Shown here in pieces: positions 1-13,941 of a DNA stretch of 64,000 nucleotides; the first letter of the stretch is position 1; each line of letters begins with the position of its first letter. Where the stretch lies: contig JBBBDQ010000403.1 of NCBI GenBank assembly GCA_037127315.1, positions 1,500,001 to 1,564,000 of the forward strand, given 5' to 3'. Under the pieces are notes generated by a model. It was not told where the DNA came from. It did not search any database and saw only the letters and a program-made list of their open reading frames with translations. The position numbers and the translations under genes were made by a program. This DNA is from Ascarosepion bandense. Its lineage: Eukaryota; Mollusca; Cephalopoda; Sepiida; Sepiidae.

Positions 1-403
1 AGCTCAGGTGTTCATATAGTTTTACCAGATTATTACAGGTAAAAACTTCCCATTTTACTGGGAATGTTTCTTAGTACATTTCTGAATTTAAATTTCAATT
101 ACATTTACCAAAAATGTATTTCCTGAAGATGATCTACTTTTGAATTGAATGCATGTGTAGGTAATGTTCAAAGTTTTTAGCTTTTAAGTTATTTATATTA
201 TTGTAATGTTTCTGTCTGAGATTTCAAAAGTCATGTCACTTTTCAAATTACATTTCCCTTCTCTTAATGGGGTTTTAAAATTTCTCTCATCATTTTGCTA
301 TTTTTTATGAAACACAATTCTGGATCATTACAGTATCCAATTCTGTTTAAATAGTAATAATGGTTTGATTTTTATCCTATTTTCAACAATCCTTTCCTTT
401 TAG
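1..403 (+). other. GPD2 intron, upstream part
   Basis: AT-rich intron sequence ends in a T/C-rich acceptor tract at 391-403. I see no repeat or gene in it. Confidence 0.7.
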
Positions 404-489
404 TCCCTCCAATATGGGTTTGCTTGATCCAGCCACCAGTGATGGAAGGGTGATCTTTTTCTTACCCTGGCAGAAAGTCACTTTAGCAG
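404..489 (+). CDS. GPD2: GPD2 exon a (fragment residues 1-28)
   Basis: The first base completes a codon from the upstream exon. The exon then reads PSNMGLLDPATSDGRVIFFL and on to ...KVTLA, a conserved block of the FAD/substrate domain. The acceptor follows a pyrimidine tract ending TTTTAG, and the donor is GCAG|GTTGGT. Only 160 bp of intron separate it from the next exon. Confidence 0.95.
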
Positions 490-3285
490 GTTGGTTTTAT
501 TTTGGTATTAATATTTTTCAATGTTAAAAAAATTTCAATTTTATATTGTCATTTATTAATATGTTATATATATATATTTTTTTTTAATTGGAATAAAATG
601 CTAGAATTTAATGCAATTATTGAATTATTTGAATTTTTGCTTGATGTAGGTACCACTGACAATGCATGTGAAGTGACTGATTATCCACAACCCACAGAAA
701 AAGAAGTCCAGTTTATTTTGAAAGAAATTAGAAATTATCTCAGCCCAGATGTTCGAGGTGAGCCTATTTTAAATTTTTGTTTTCTGTATGAAATTCTATA
801 ATGTTTGTAATATATATGTTTAATCCTAATATTTATATAACGTATATTTATATTAGGCTTAAATATTAATCTTAAAATTATTAGAGGCATGATGAGTAGA
901 AAGAATTGTCCAGTTCATTCTCCTCTCTGGGTTTTTGAACAGGGTTTATTGCTTGTTTTATGTTTAGATTAGGTTTCCAGTTCTTTTTGAAGTCTTTTCA
1001 TTGTCTTTCACTCCTAGTAGCTCTTTGTGTCTTAGTGGCATTATCACCTTGCTTGGGATGAACTGATTAAAAAAATTAATTGATTTAAATAGAAATAGAA
1101 AACATTATCACTATCAAATCATTGTTGTTTTGTTAGTTCTTTCTTATAGTAATTTTAAATGTATGGCTTTTTAATTTTATTCATTTCTTATATAGCACTT
1201 AAATATGTGGCTTGAATTGACAACCCATAATTCATTTACATTTTATATTTTTTTACGTCTATTATCTTAAGTATAAACTTATCTGGATACTCTTTTTAAA
1301 ATTATAATTATGAAATTGCTATTGTTATTAATTCTCTCCAAAAGTAATGGCATAAATTTTACTGAGCACATTTTATACTACAAGAGGAATAAGCTGATTG
1401 ATTTTAAGTATAACTTTCCAACCTTACATATGAATATTAATGAATCAATATATAATGTGATAAAAATCTAATGGCAGAGTACATGAATTGCTAGACTCTA
1501 TTCCACTTAATGTATCTTTCTAATTATTTATAAAGTGTGATTTATAGATGCTCAAGAAAAATAAGACAAAATTTGTTTGTGTTTTGTAACAAACAAAATA
1601 GATTTGCTTTTGATCCAAGTATGATCAATTTTAACACTGTAATAATGTATATGATAAAAAGCTCATTTTCTTTCATGTGTAGTTCGTCGAGGTGATGTAC
1701 TATCTGCTTGGAGTGGTATTCGACCTTTGGTTAGTGATCCCACTAAAACGGACACCCAGTCTTTAGCTCGGAATCACATTATAGAAGTGTCTAATGAAAA
1801 TCTGATCACTATCGCAGGTTTGTTAAATTTCATTATTTTCGTGTAAGTGAAAGAAAGAATTGCCATAAAAACTTTATGGATTTAAAAAAATATTTTATTA
1901 AATTATTTGTTTGAAGTAATTAATATTTTATACATTGATTTGCTCACTCACTCAACTTCTGACTCGCTCAAATTCTGTAGACTCCACTGAGGAGTAGGGG
2001 ATCATAACTATCAACATACTTGGTATTGTTGCTGTGGTTACTGTACAAAGTACATTCTTATACATTGACTACCTAACTTTTACCTAAAATTAATTAACAT
2101 TATTGAAACTATTGTAAAATAAGCATAGAAAATTAGGTATTAGAAATATTTCATTGACTAAAATACATCTAAAGTTCATTTTTGTTGCCATTTTAATTTT
2201 TGACCCCCTACAGATAATACAAATGGTTTTTACTCATGGTGATTATAACAACTAAGACATCAGTTTGAAGAAGTTTAATAATGATACTTAGATAGGAAAT
2301 TATACTTTTATCATTAACATCTTTGATTAAGACTCTGTGAGAGGATGGCCACAAAAAGGAAACTGATACTTAATATCAAGAAAAGACAGCTGAAATTTTG
2401 GGGACATGTAATGAGGAAGGGGGCTTGGAGAATCTGATGTTCATGGGACAGATGGGAAGTGAGACAAGGGAAAGCAATGCATGACATAACTGATGGACAT
2501 AAACAGATGGCTGTTGGAGTGAGAATTGGGTGGCATAACAGGAGAAGGGGTATAAAGAACGACAAGGGATAGGGAGATGTGGAAAACCATGATTGCCTAC
2601 ATCCTGAAGGGACACTGCACAGAGAAGACCAATCAAGAATATGATGTATATTCATATATCTTTTATAAATTGGAATTTCTCTATAATATACTAGTAGTAT
2701 AGCTTGGCGTTGCTCGGGAGTAATGAAAGCTTTAAAACTAATCCATGGTCCTGGAGTTCAGACTCAGCCTAAAGAATATTTGAAATAATAAAATAATTGC
2801 GACAATTTACGAATCGCACCTAAAATATATATATGCTAGCAGTATAGCCCGGCGTTGCTCGGGTGTAATGAAAGCTTTAAAACTAATCCATGGTTCTGGA
2901 ACTCAGACTCTTTGGACGTTGGCACGAAAAACTAAAAAGCAATAGTTGTTTCCAGTTAAAGCGAAACAGTAGACTGAAAGAAAAATGAATGGATGTAAGT
3001 CAAATTTTGATTTCCTGGTATCGATATCAAATTTTCTGCACTATTGTAAGAACTGCAACCTTGAAACTTCAGAATATCATTTCTTATGTCTTTGTCTATG
3101 AGTGTATCAAATTTGATTAAAATCGGACCACTCCTTCTATAACCCGAATTTTTTGATTATCGATTTTCGATATTTACGGGGTACCTCAACACAAAACCTA
3201 GCTAAGAACACTTGCAGATGCTTATAGTACAACTGTGTAAATTTTCAAGAAAATTGGTTCAGCTGTTTCGGAGTCTACAGGTAAT

Positions 3286-3322
<37 letters not shown>

Positions 3323-6300
3323 TCCATTTATAAATAAGTTTAGATTTAGATAACAGCTTCACATTTTAGGTAAGAAGTAACTTTACTTATAAGCAATATT
3401 GTTGAAATACTTGAAGGCTTTATAAGAAATCTTATTTTTCAGGTGGCAAATGGACAACATATAGACATATGGCTGAAGAAACAGTTGATAAAGCAATTGA
3501 GGTATGCAACTTGAAACCCAAAAATGAAGCCTGTTGCACTAAAGGTCTCCTCTTAGATGGTGCACATGAGTGGTCACCAACCCTTTTCATTCGTCTTGTG
3601 CAAGATTTTGGACTGGAAAATGAGGTGAGCATTGTGAATCGGATGTAAATGAGATTTGTATAGAACAATGCATATTACTAATGTGTAAGAATGTTTGTTT
3701 TCTCTCGAGTAATTGTTTTAAAATTAATATTTGGTCAAGGCAGTATCAGAAAAATATGAGTTAAGATAATGTAAAGTATTGACAATGATTTTGTAATCTT
3801 CTTCAGCCTTTATTAACTTTGAAAATAACAAAACATGCTATTACATATTGTTATATAGGGTCTGCTATGTTTTGGCAAATCTGATTTGATGACACCGTCT
3901 TTAAAAACAGATTAATATTTTTTTGTAAGGAAAACGAAAACTAAACTTGGTATTTTTGTCATTTGTTTTTAAAATCAAATGTTACACATTTTTTTTGTAA
4001 ACTGATGAAATAATGTAAATTAAAAACCTAAATTGCTAAAACTGTATCATAAAAAATATTTAATAACCTAGTAAATCTTTTAATCTTAAAATTTATTTTT
4101 CCATTTCATAATTATGAGCAACATCTTTAAGGAATTCAATAGGAGCTAAAGATTCAACTTCCAAGATGACTTTTTATTCGTTCATCAGCATCTCTATATT
4201 TTTTTTAGCTTTTTGGGAGCCTGATATTCGGCTGTTAACTTTTTGAGATATGTGTATTACTTTGTTTCTTTCATGCTTTGATAAAATATTTGCTGCCATT
4301 TTGAATGATGGGGTTTAAAAAAACTGAAAAATATTAAGTTTAATCAAGCTTTAAATTCTATACAAATTTCTAACTTTGGGCTAATTGGAATATTTGATAA
4401 TTAAAACTATTACGAATAGAATATCTAATCTGACTATTAAGAATAGGAGAGAGAGTTAATGACAACAAGTCAAAACAAGATGACTTCTTAGTTACTAATC
4501 CAACATCAAAATGTCCCTTCGCCAAAGAGAATTCCCACTGAATCAGCCGTGCCGAAATGTTCCATTCCTCATTATATAGATATAAATACTCTTAAGTTAA
4601 TATTCTTAACTATATAATTTTATTAAAAAGTAATTTTAAGTTTGTCCTTAACTCTCTTCAAAGGTAATGACAAAAATACTAAACATTTGTATTTGTACAA
4701 GTATAACATATACATGTATAAATTTAGAATATCTTTTTCTGCTTTTAACTGACAGGTGGCACAACATCTTGCCTCTACCTACGGTGATAGAGCATTTAAG
4801 GTAGCTAAAATGGCTTCAATGACTGGCAAAAGGTGGCCGATTGTTGGACGTAGATTGCATGAAGAATACCCTTACATTGAAGCCGAGGTAATTATCATTA
4901 AAATTTTGTATTAAATCATTATATTAGTATTAATTCTTTATCAACATTTTGGTGTTTTCTAAATGTGTTATGTGTAATTTAATATGGCAGTGTTATGCTT
5001 TCTATTAATATTGAATTCTGTCACTCTTTGCAAAAAAAAAAAAAAAAGGCAGTCTATCTAGGAATTTTCAGATTAAAATGTTTTTTTCATTAAATATTTA
5101 GTAGTTTTAAGAATTTAATTTTATAGAAATTTAATGAATTTTTATATAAATCACTCATTCACTTTCTGTAAAAAAATATTTTTAAATGTTGGATATTTGA
5201 GGGCTTCCTCACAAATAAAATCATACTAAGCTGCTAAAAAAATTACAAGAACGAAAGATGCACTATTTACATTATTTGGACTATTGTCTTCATCTTCGTT
5301 GCCATTTTTACGATGTTTCAGTCATTGTATGCTCCGGCTTTCTTAAGGTGCTAGGAATTTCAAACTGAACCCTTTATTACAATCACTGAGCGTATATTAT
5401 TCTCATTCCTTGTACAAAGCCACTTTTGGTAGTCACGAGTTATCTCCCTTTAACTTGATACTCTAAGTTATTTGTTCACCACTGCTGTAGCCTTGTATTG
5501 AACTCACAACTCTTTGTATTAACCAACACCTATATCCATTGGGTCATGTGTCTTTGAGGAAAACAGCGATTAAAGTTCTAGGCTTTATAAACCTAATGTT
5601 TATTACCAGAGTTCATGTTGCAATTTATTTATGGTAATGGTTTTCTCTAGTATTTTTTTACCAGAGTTCATGTTGCAATTTTCGATGTTAATGGTTTTCT
5701 TTGGTATTTTTTACTAGAGCTCATATTGCAATTTTTGACACTAATGAATTTCTCTGGCACTCTGTATTACTGGTTCCCATATTATATGCATCTCTATGCT
5801 TGGTTGGTTTAAAAGATTTTTGTAACCTAGCATATGTGCTGATTCCTTAAGTTTATGTAGTTTTCAGTGGCGTTCTCTATCTATTATTTCAACTTCATCC
5901 TATAGGGGGCAGTGATCTCCTTTCTCCCTCTATATGTGTTCAGCTATGCCTGATTTTTCTATCTCCTCTGATGTTATAACCTTGTGATGTTCTTGTAGCC
6001 TTACTTTAAGGAGGGATGGCTTGCTTCTCCTTTATATAACTGTAGTGATGGACAAAACTGAATACACCAAGAAACTGGAAGACCTCATTAGAAGTGGTAG
6101 CTATAGCAGGCTAAAGATAGACCCCACGTTGAAAACGGAATGACAGTTGTCACAGATCTTAATCAAGAACACTTACAGCCTAGGACATACAGGCAGTTGT
6201 CTCAACATTACAGCAAGATACTTTGCATGTGTGATCTAAGAGTCACAAAAACAGCATTCCACTCAGGCCGATTGTTAGCAGCCTAGGCTCAGTGTATTAC

Positions 6301-8684
6301 CCTCTGAGTCACTTCCTTGTAGATATGATTGACCCACTGATAGGAAAGTCACCATCATATGCTCAAAACTTTGCCCACTTTGTGGAACTTAGGAAAGATG
6401 TACCCATCCAATGTAACCAGATGGTGAGCCTGTATATGGTAAATCTGTTCCCTAAGGTACTCACAGTGGAGACACTATCGATAGTTAGGGACAGACTGGC
6501 CTTGGACTCATCCCTAGGAAAATGTACTAGTATTCCACTAAATAACCTGATGGAGATGCTGACTTTCTGCACACAAGCAACACGATCGGGATCAGACATA
6601 TATTGACAAGATGAAGGCTTACATATTTACACAAAAACTCCTTGTTGTGCTGAAATAGTTGCAAACAACGCTCTGAATTGTTGATGCATTGTTGTTTTTG
6701 GACAACTGTGAGCAAATGCAGCACTCACTTTGAACACAGCTTTCTCATTGAAAAATGTTCATGCAAAATAGTGAATACACTGCACTGCTTTCTGATATGT
6801 TCAACTCCTCTGCTATGTCATGCAACTTTAATTTACGATTGGCCAAAATGTTTGTAGATTTTTTTTATGTTTATCAGTGCAACTACCAATTTTGTGCAAC
6901 CTGAGCATTCAGGATCATTTGTCTGTATGACCATTTTTAAAGTCAGCATATCACATCTTAACTGTTGTTTCTGACAGAGCAGAGTCAAAATAACACTTAT
7001 CGAGCCATTGCTTTGCTTAAACAGTATTTTTTCCCATCAGAAAGCAGTGCATACCATTTGAGGGTTAGTACTTCATAAAAATCTTAGATTTTTTTATTAG
7101 TAGCACCATCTATATGTCAGTCCCAGGACTTATTGAGTGATGTGTTATCCAGGGTACATGACATCATCTCCACTGAACATGGAATGAAGTGTGCATGAGG
7201 ATAAGAACTCTCAGAAAATAGCCTTGGTCTGTCTACCCTATGTGAAACAATTATCAGAAAATACGAAGGATCTGTGGTTCATATAACATCAGGACAATCT
7301 TTTAAAAGTGGTTCTGCACTTCGCAGGTACCTCTCCTGAGTAAGACCCTAAGACCTCCAACAGAGGTAGACATGACTAAGGACTGTATGTATTCCATTCC
7401 ATGTAGCTGTGAAAAGAAATAGAAAAGAAAAACAGTCCACCCCCTTAAGGTAAGGCTACAAGAACATCGCAAGGCCATAACGTGAGGGGAGATAGAAAAA
7501 TCAGACATAGCTGACCACATATGGAGGGAGAAAGGGGATCACCACCCAATATTGGATGAAGTTTAAATAATAGATAGTGAATGCCACCAGGAACTACATA
7601 AACGTAAGGAATCAGCATATATGCTAAGCTACAAAAATCTAGGCCAATTAAGTATAGAGATGAATACAATATAGGAACGAGTAATATGGAGTGCCAGAGA
7701 AAATCATTAGTGTCAAAAATAGCAATATGAACCCTGGTAAAAAAATAAAAATACTAGAGAAAACCATTAACATAAAAAAAATTGCAATATGAACTCTGAT
7801 AAAAAAAACTTTAGGTTTATAAGTCCCAGAACTTCAATCTCTGTTGTTCTCCAGGACACATGGCCCTATATATAGGTGTTGGTTAGTTCCTATGAGTTCA
7901 ATATCAGGCTACAGCAGTGGTGAACAAATAACTTAGAGAGTTGGGTTAAAGTGAGATAACTCATGACTATCCAAAGCAGCTTCACACAAGGAATGAGAAT
8001 AATGTACCCCCCAGTGATTGTAATAAAGGATTTGGTTCAAAATTCCTAGCACCTGAAAAAGGAGCATACAATGGCTGAAACATCATAAAAATGGCAACAA
8101 AGATGAGGACAATAGTCCAAATAATGTAAATTGTGGAAATACTTCATCTCAGAAATATAGACAAATAATGAAAGATGCTTAAATCAAAACTTAAACTGAA
8201 ATATGACATTTCACAGGTTTTTCATTTGCAAACAAATATATTCAGTTATATCTATATTAATAAAACTGAAGATGTGTGTATATCTATGTGTGTATCCTCA
8301 CTGATTTCTATTAACATACACTTACACATTTTTCATCCAATTTGTTTCAAAATTTATTTATTTTACACAACAAAGAAAAAGAAAATTGCAGGTTTATTTT
8401 CCGTTTAATTTTGTTTTAATTTCTTATTTTCAAGAATTTCTTTTGTTATTGATAAGTTCAACACTAACTTTTACATGGAGAATAACTCTTACAAAAATAC
8501 AAGAGTTATCTTCGATATTTAATGTCTGCGCATATATATATATATATATTATTTTTTATATGTAATAAATATTGGCCCTGTAAATAAATTTAATTACATT
8601 GAGCCCTCTGGCTGGATCAGTTTTAATATTTCATTTTTAATTAATATTAATAGGATGTCTGGGATTTTCCTTGAAGCCGCTTCT

Positions 8685-8741
<57 letters not shown>

Positions 8742-11700
8742 AGCAGAAAATTCTTTTAGGCATGTCAGATTAAATAAATTACAAATATTATGTCAGCTTA
8801 TTTTTACTGTTCATACAAATAATCTTTCATGTATTATAATTGAAAGATGTGAGAAAGGCACTGTAACTTTTAAAGTTGATTTTATTTTCCATTTCTCAAA
8901 TTCCCAAATACTTTTAATCTTCTTCAAAGATCATCTTCATGGATTCAAGTAGTAGTAATAAAAACAACCACAAAAAATCGTGTTGCTATATATTTATCTG
9001 TAATGTTTTTCCTTTATGCTTCAAATGAAATGGTTAACAGATATGCTTAGTGTTCATTAGAATGTGAAAATTATCTACTGTAGAATTTTTTGTGTTTTGT
9101 CATGGTCATGCATGTATTAAAGCATGAAAAAAACAAACTGTGTCCTTGTTGTAAACATTTTAAAATATTACTACAGTTTTCAAAAGTGATGGCTAAAATT
9201 TTTGATGCATATTACTATGAAGATCTGCAGTTTGAATTTGTTGTTTTCTTGGTGTAAGATAATTGTGTTGTCAATCATTATTTTTTTTATTTTTTTTATT
9301 TTTTTATATTTTGAATGTAGACAGGAATGTTGTAGATGTCTCGAAATGGATGAATGGTCAGGCATATGTAATGTAAGATGTCTTGGTAATGCAGTTGTCA
9401 TAAATCCAACATATTTATTTGTTTTGTTTTTTTTGTTTTTTTGTTTTTTTTTGTTAGAGATACATTCTCCCAAGGGATATTTGAATTGATATATAATGTT
9501 GGTTGTATGTAATACATCAATTGATGGGGAGGAGTTATTATGAATTATTAAATTGGTAGTATTATATTTTTTTATAATATATTTAATTTTTTATTAGGAT
9601 GCTTAGAAATATTAGTATGAATGAGTTTTTTTATGATCTTTTTCATCCTGTTTGCAGTTATCGTGCATCTGGTTACAATATAGGAGTTTGATATATTTAG
9701 GGTTCTTTGTGGAAGTACCATATTCTGTTTGATGTGTGTTGAGATTTTTGATATATCATCTACAATGTGGTTTGGGAAGTCATTATTAATGAGTCTGCTT
9801 AATGTTTTTAATTTAGTGTAAAAAAAATCTTTTTGTGGAGGAGTTAATTTGTGCTCAGTTAATTAGATTGTGTATAAGTGCTATTTTATAGTAATTAGGA
9901 CATTCACTCTTATTGTTGAGACTGCAAGAATTTTTGCTGGTTGTTTTTTTTATATGGGGAGATAGTAAAGAAAAATGATTTTGTTATTTTGTTAAGTTTG
10001 TATGTGAACTTGGACAGATTTTTTTTAAAGTTTTTATTTTTTTTTTTATTTTTTATAATTCTATTATTTCTTCTATGTTTTAAGAATATCATCTATATAT
10101 CATAGGTAGATGGAAGGTTTCTTAGTGGTGCTAAATATATTATTTTCTAGGTTGGCCATGTAGAAGTTGCTGAAGGTTGGACCCAGAACTGAGCCCATTG
10201 AAACATCATCCCGTTGCACATATACATTATTTTTGTGATCATAGAATGGGACTTTGCTGGTACAGGTTAAAAGTAGTTTTCTTAGTATTTTAGGTTTAGT
10301 TATTAAAGAATTATTATATATTTTTATTATAATGTTAATATTTTACTATCTGTAACATTAGTCAATAGATTTTCAACACCAAGTGATGCTATGGTTTCAT
10401 TATTAGGTTATTCAGTTTTTAATATTTGTATAAGTTTAAGGGATGATTTAATGATGTTAGGTATGTATGGTGTAATTAATTAGTTTTAGTTTGTTTATAG
10501 GAGTAGGAATTTGTGATATATTAGGGTGAAGTGGAAAATTAGGCTTGTGTGTTATGATAGAACCGTAAAAGTATCCTGGTTTATAGTCTCCGATTATTTT
10601 GGTAAGTTTTATATTGTCTTGTTTCTCATTGTTAACTGATTAATTTATTAATTTTTGCTTTAACTTGAGTAGTAGAATCATTAGTAAGTTTTATAAATTT
10701 GGTGTAATCATCAAGTAACTGTTCTAATTTTGAGTTGTAGTCAGACTTGTTTATAACAACAAAGATGTTTGCTTTATCAGCTTTCTTAATTACTATTTCT
10801 GGATGTTTGCATAATTTTTTTAAGCCTTTATGAGTTTAGAAGATTATACAGTCTCTTATATTTTGTGTATATATATATATTGCAGTTAGGCCCGAGGTTA
10901 AGTAGATCTTTTTGGTTGTCACTTAATTCATAATCAGAAATATTTATAAATATTTCAAAGTTGTTTAGTACTTTTTAGTATGTTATGTATTTCTTGCTTA
11001 CCTTTGTTGAGAGTTGTTATCATTAATTACTTCAATCTGCCTATTCACAAGGCCATGTTTAAATTGCCAGCTGATGTTATGATGGACTGCTGGATTATAT
11101 AATTTAAAAATTGTGCATTTAGGCAGCAAATTCTCTTTTAGGCACATCAGATTAAATAAATTACAAACATATCTGTTTATTTTAAATAAAAATGAATATG
11201 TGTGCGTATCCTCACTGATTTCTATAAACATACACTTCCATGTTTTTCATTTGATTTGTTTCAAAATATACACAGCCCTTGCAAATTTATTCAAGTGGAC
11301 ATTCATTTCACACAGCCAACCCAGAAGCAAACCTTCAATATTTACCAAGCCCCATTTTATCTTACTGCATTGGCTGAAGTTGCATATAACAACGCTACAA
11401 ATACGCACTGCCAACTATCTCCCTATTGTATAGTGGTACATTTCCCCTTACAAATACCAATTCATGGTAATTCTTACTCTTCCCATTCCGTGCAATGCTG
11501 GGTACTTATTGCTAGTTTCAGATAAAAAAAAACAAACAAAAAAAACTTTGTAACAAGTCAGAAATTCAAAATAGAATTAAGAGAAGCATATTGATGTCAT
11601 GCTCCAAATTTAGAAGTATGTAAACTGTATACAACCCCTTTCTCAAATCAGTAGTTAAAATGTCTTTGAGCAAATGAAGACTAGCTGTTAGAAAGGACAA

Positions 11701-13905
11701 TTCTTCTTTGAACTTTGTGGCCAAAGTTACAGAATCCCAAAGAACTGTAACAACAGAAACCACTTGACGACTTTCAGCAACAATTAAAATGGATAGCACA
11801 TGTAACCTAGAGAAAAATGACGTATTGAGAAACATGAACATATTGACTATTTTGAACAAAATATTAGGAAGGAAGCCCCCATCAATACTGGGAAGAACAA
11901 TGACAGTAGTCTTGAGAAACCCATTTTCCTGAAAAAAATGATTAAAGAATAAGATTTTGAAAATTTCAACCAAAAGTAGCACTGGCTGCTCAGTCACTGA
12001 ATACTGAATGTTTCCTTATAAGGAAACAGCTCATATTATCATTATCACTAGTGACAACAGTAAAATAAATTGTCCCAAAGGAAGAAAGTGTGTTCTTGAT
12101 CTAATAAAACAATCCAAAATAACATCCAGAAATTGATGCAAAAGATGTTATACAAAAACATCCAAAATAAATAGAAACAAGCAAGAGATGAATGGCTTAA
12201 TGAGAAATATGCTAAGATCAGCATGCATAACAAAATAAAAGAAATAACAAAACAGAAAGTGTGCTTTTCAACAGGATTCATGATATATCCAAAGAGAAAA
12301 CAATGATAATGAAAAACATGCTACAGAGATGGACTAAATACTGTTATGGAGTGGAGGTCACTTAACAAATTTTGATATATCAGAAGAAATTTTCATAGGC
12401 TCTCTTCATTTACTCTACAAACATTTTAATTTTGCATGTAAGGCACAGGGTCAACATTAATTTTTCAACAACTCTTTTAAACAATAACACGTCTTATACA
12501 AACAAGGTTTTGGGAAGAAAATGTTCTTGAATGTTTTTTGAAATATGCTCACCATACTTTTGGCTTTTTCTTAGAATCAAAAATAGAAAAAAAAGTGTAC
12601 AATTATTTACCTTGGATTGTATTTTTGTATTTGTCAAAAGTTTTCTGTTTGTTTGTTTTTTTTTTATATTGAAGATTCTTTGGATGCAGGTCTTTGCTGT
12701 GTATTATTTGTTAGATTCATTCACTGAGAAATGAGTTTGATAATAGATACGTTTGTTGAGAATGAGTTTGATAATATGTTGGATGTTAATCAACTTAAAA
12801 ACTCTCTCATCGAGTTTCACTGAGTGAGATGCAAAAGGGTAAGGTGCCTGCTCTTCATTTTCATAATTCTCACTAAGGATTCTGCTTTGTGCCATGTGGT
12901 GAATGAAGTGGGTGATTTTTCTCTTGTCTATTACATGGTGAATTGTGTGGATGTTCATTTCCTGTCTCGAAGAAGAAGTGCGGGTTCTTTTTCTTGTGCC
13001 ACAGAATTTATAGTTAGTCTTAGTCATGTGACCAGTTCAAAATGAGTTGGCGTGAACTCTTGTCTTCCTACATGTGCAGAGGAAAGTAACCAATCCGAAA
13101 CGTTTTTGACAAGAGATCCACTTTTAATGGGTTTATTTTCAATTTGCCACATTTCTTAATCAACATTTGTGATTGGTAAATTGTTGCTCCAACTGCAATG
13201 TATAAATTGTCATTTATTTTTTATCTTAGAGTGGAACTCAACAATACTTAGAATTCTTCCAGGACAAGAAAGACAATTCATGAAAGGATAGAATAATCTA
13301 TAATGCTTGTGGTGTTCAGAACATTTGCTTGTTCCTGAAAGGACCAGGTCTTTTTCTATTAATCTCCCTTCTTACTTACTATTAATAACCTCACTTTGTT
13401 TTTGACTCTTCAATAGAAAATGTAGCTGTCTTGTTAGTTCAATTAAGTCTTCAAATCTCATGTCCTCTTATCACTTCACTGTCAGAACATAATATACTAC
13501 ACAGATGGTGAACAGCTGATGGTAGATTCAGAATGAAAACTGAAAGAATTAGTAGACAAGTTAGGAAAGTAAGAAAAAAAGGATAAACCAATAATTGTAC
13601 AAAGATGGAATTCATGGTTGTTAGTGAAAGAGACAGTCCAAGTTGTAAATTACATGTCAGAGAAATCAAAATCCTGCAGGTATAGAAATTTAATTATCCA
13701 AGTAACAAATGCTAAATAGTGTGACATGGAAATTCAAATGTGCATTGGAATAGTGAAATGCCTTTCACCACTGAGCAATGTATTAAAGGATTGGAAAATA
13801 TCCTTAGAAACAAAGGAAAGTTCTGACCTGCTGCATAATGTCTGTTCTTCTGTATGACAGTGAATGAAGTCACTAATGAAGAAGAGGCATGAAGTGGCAG
13901 ATATG

Positions 13906-13941
<36 letters not shown>

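Noticed and set aside
2314..2655. 113-codon - strand frame
   Set aside because: Complement of a LINE-B fragment.
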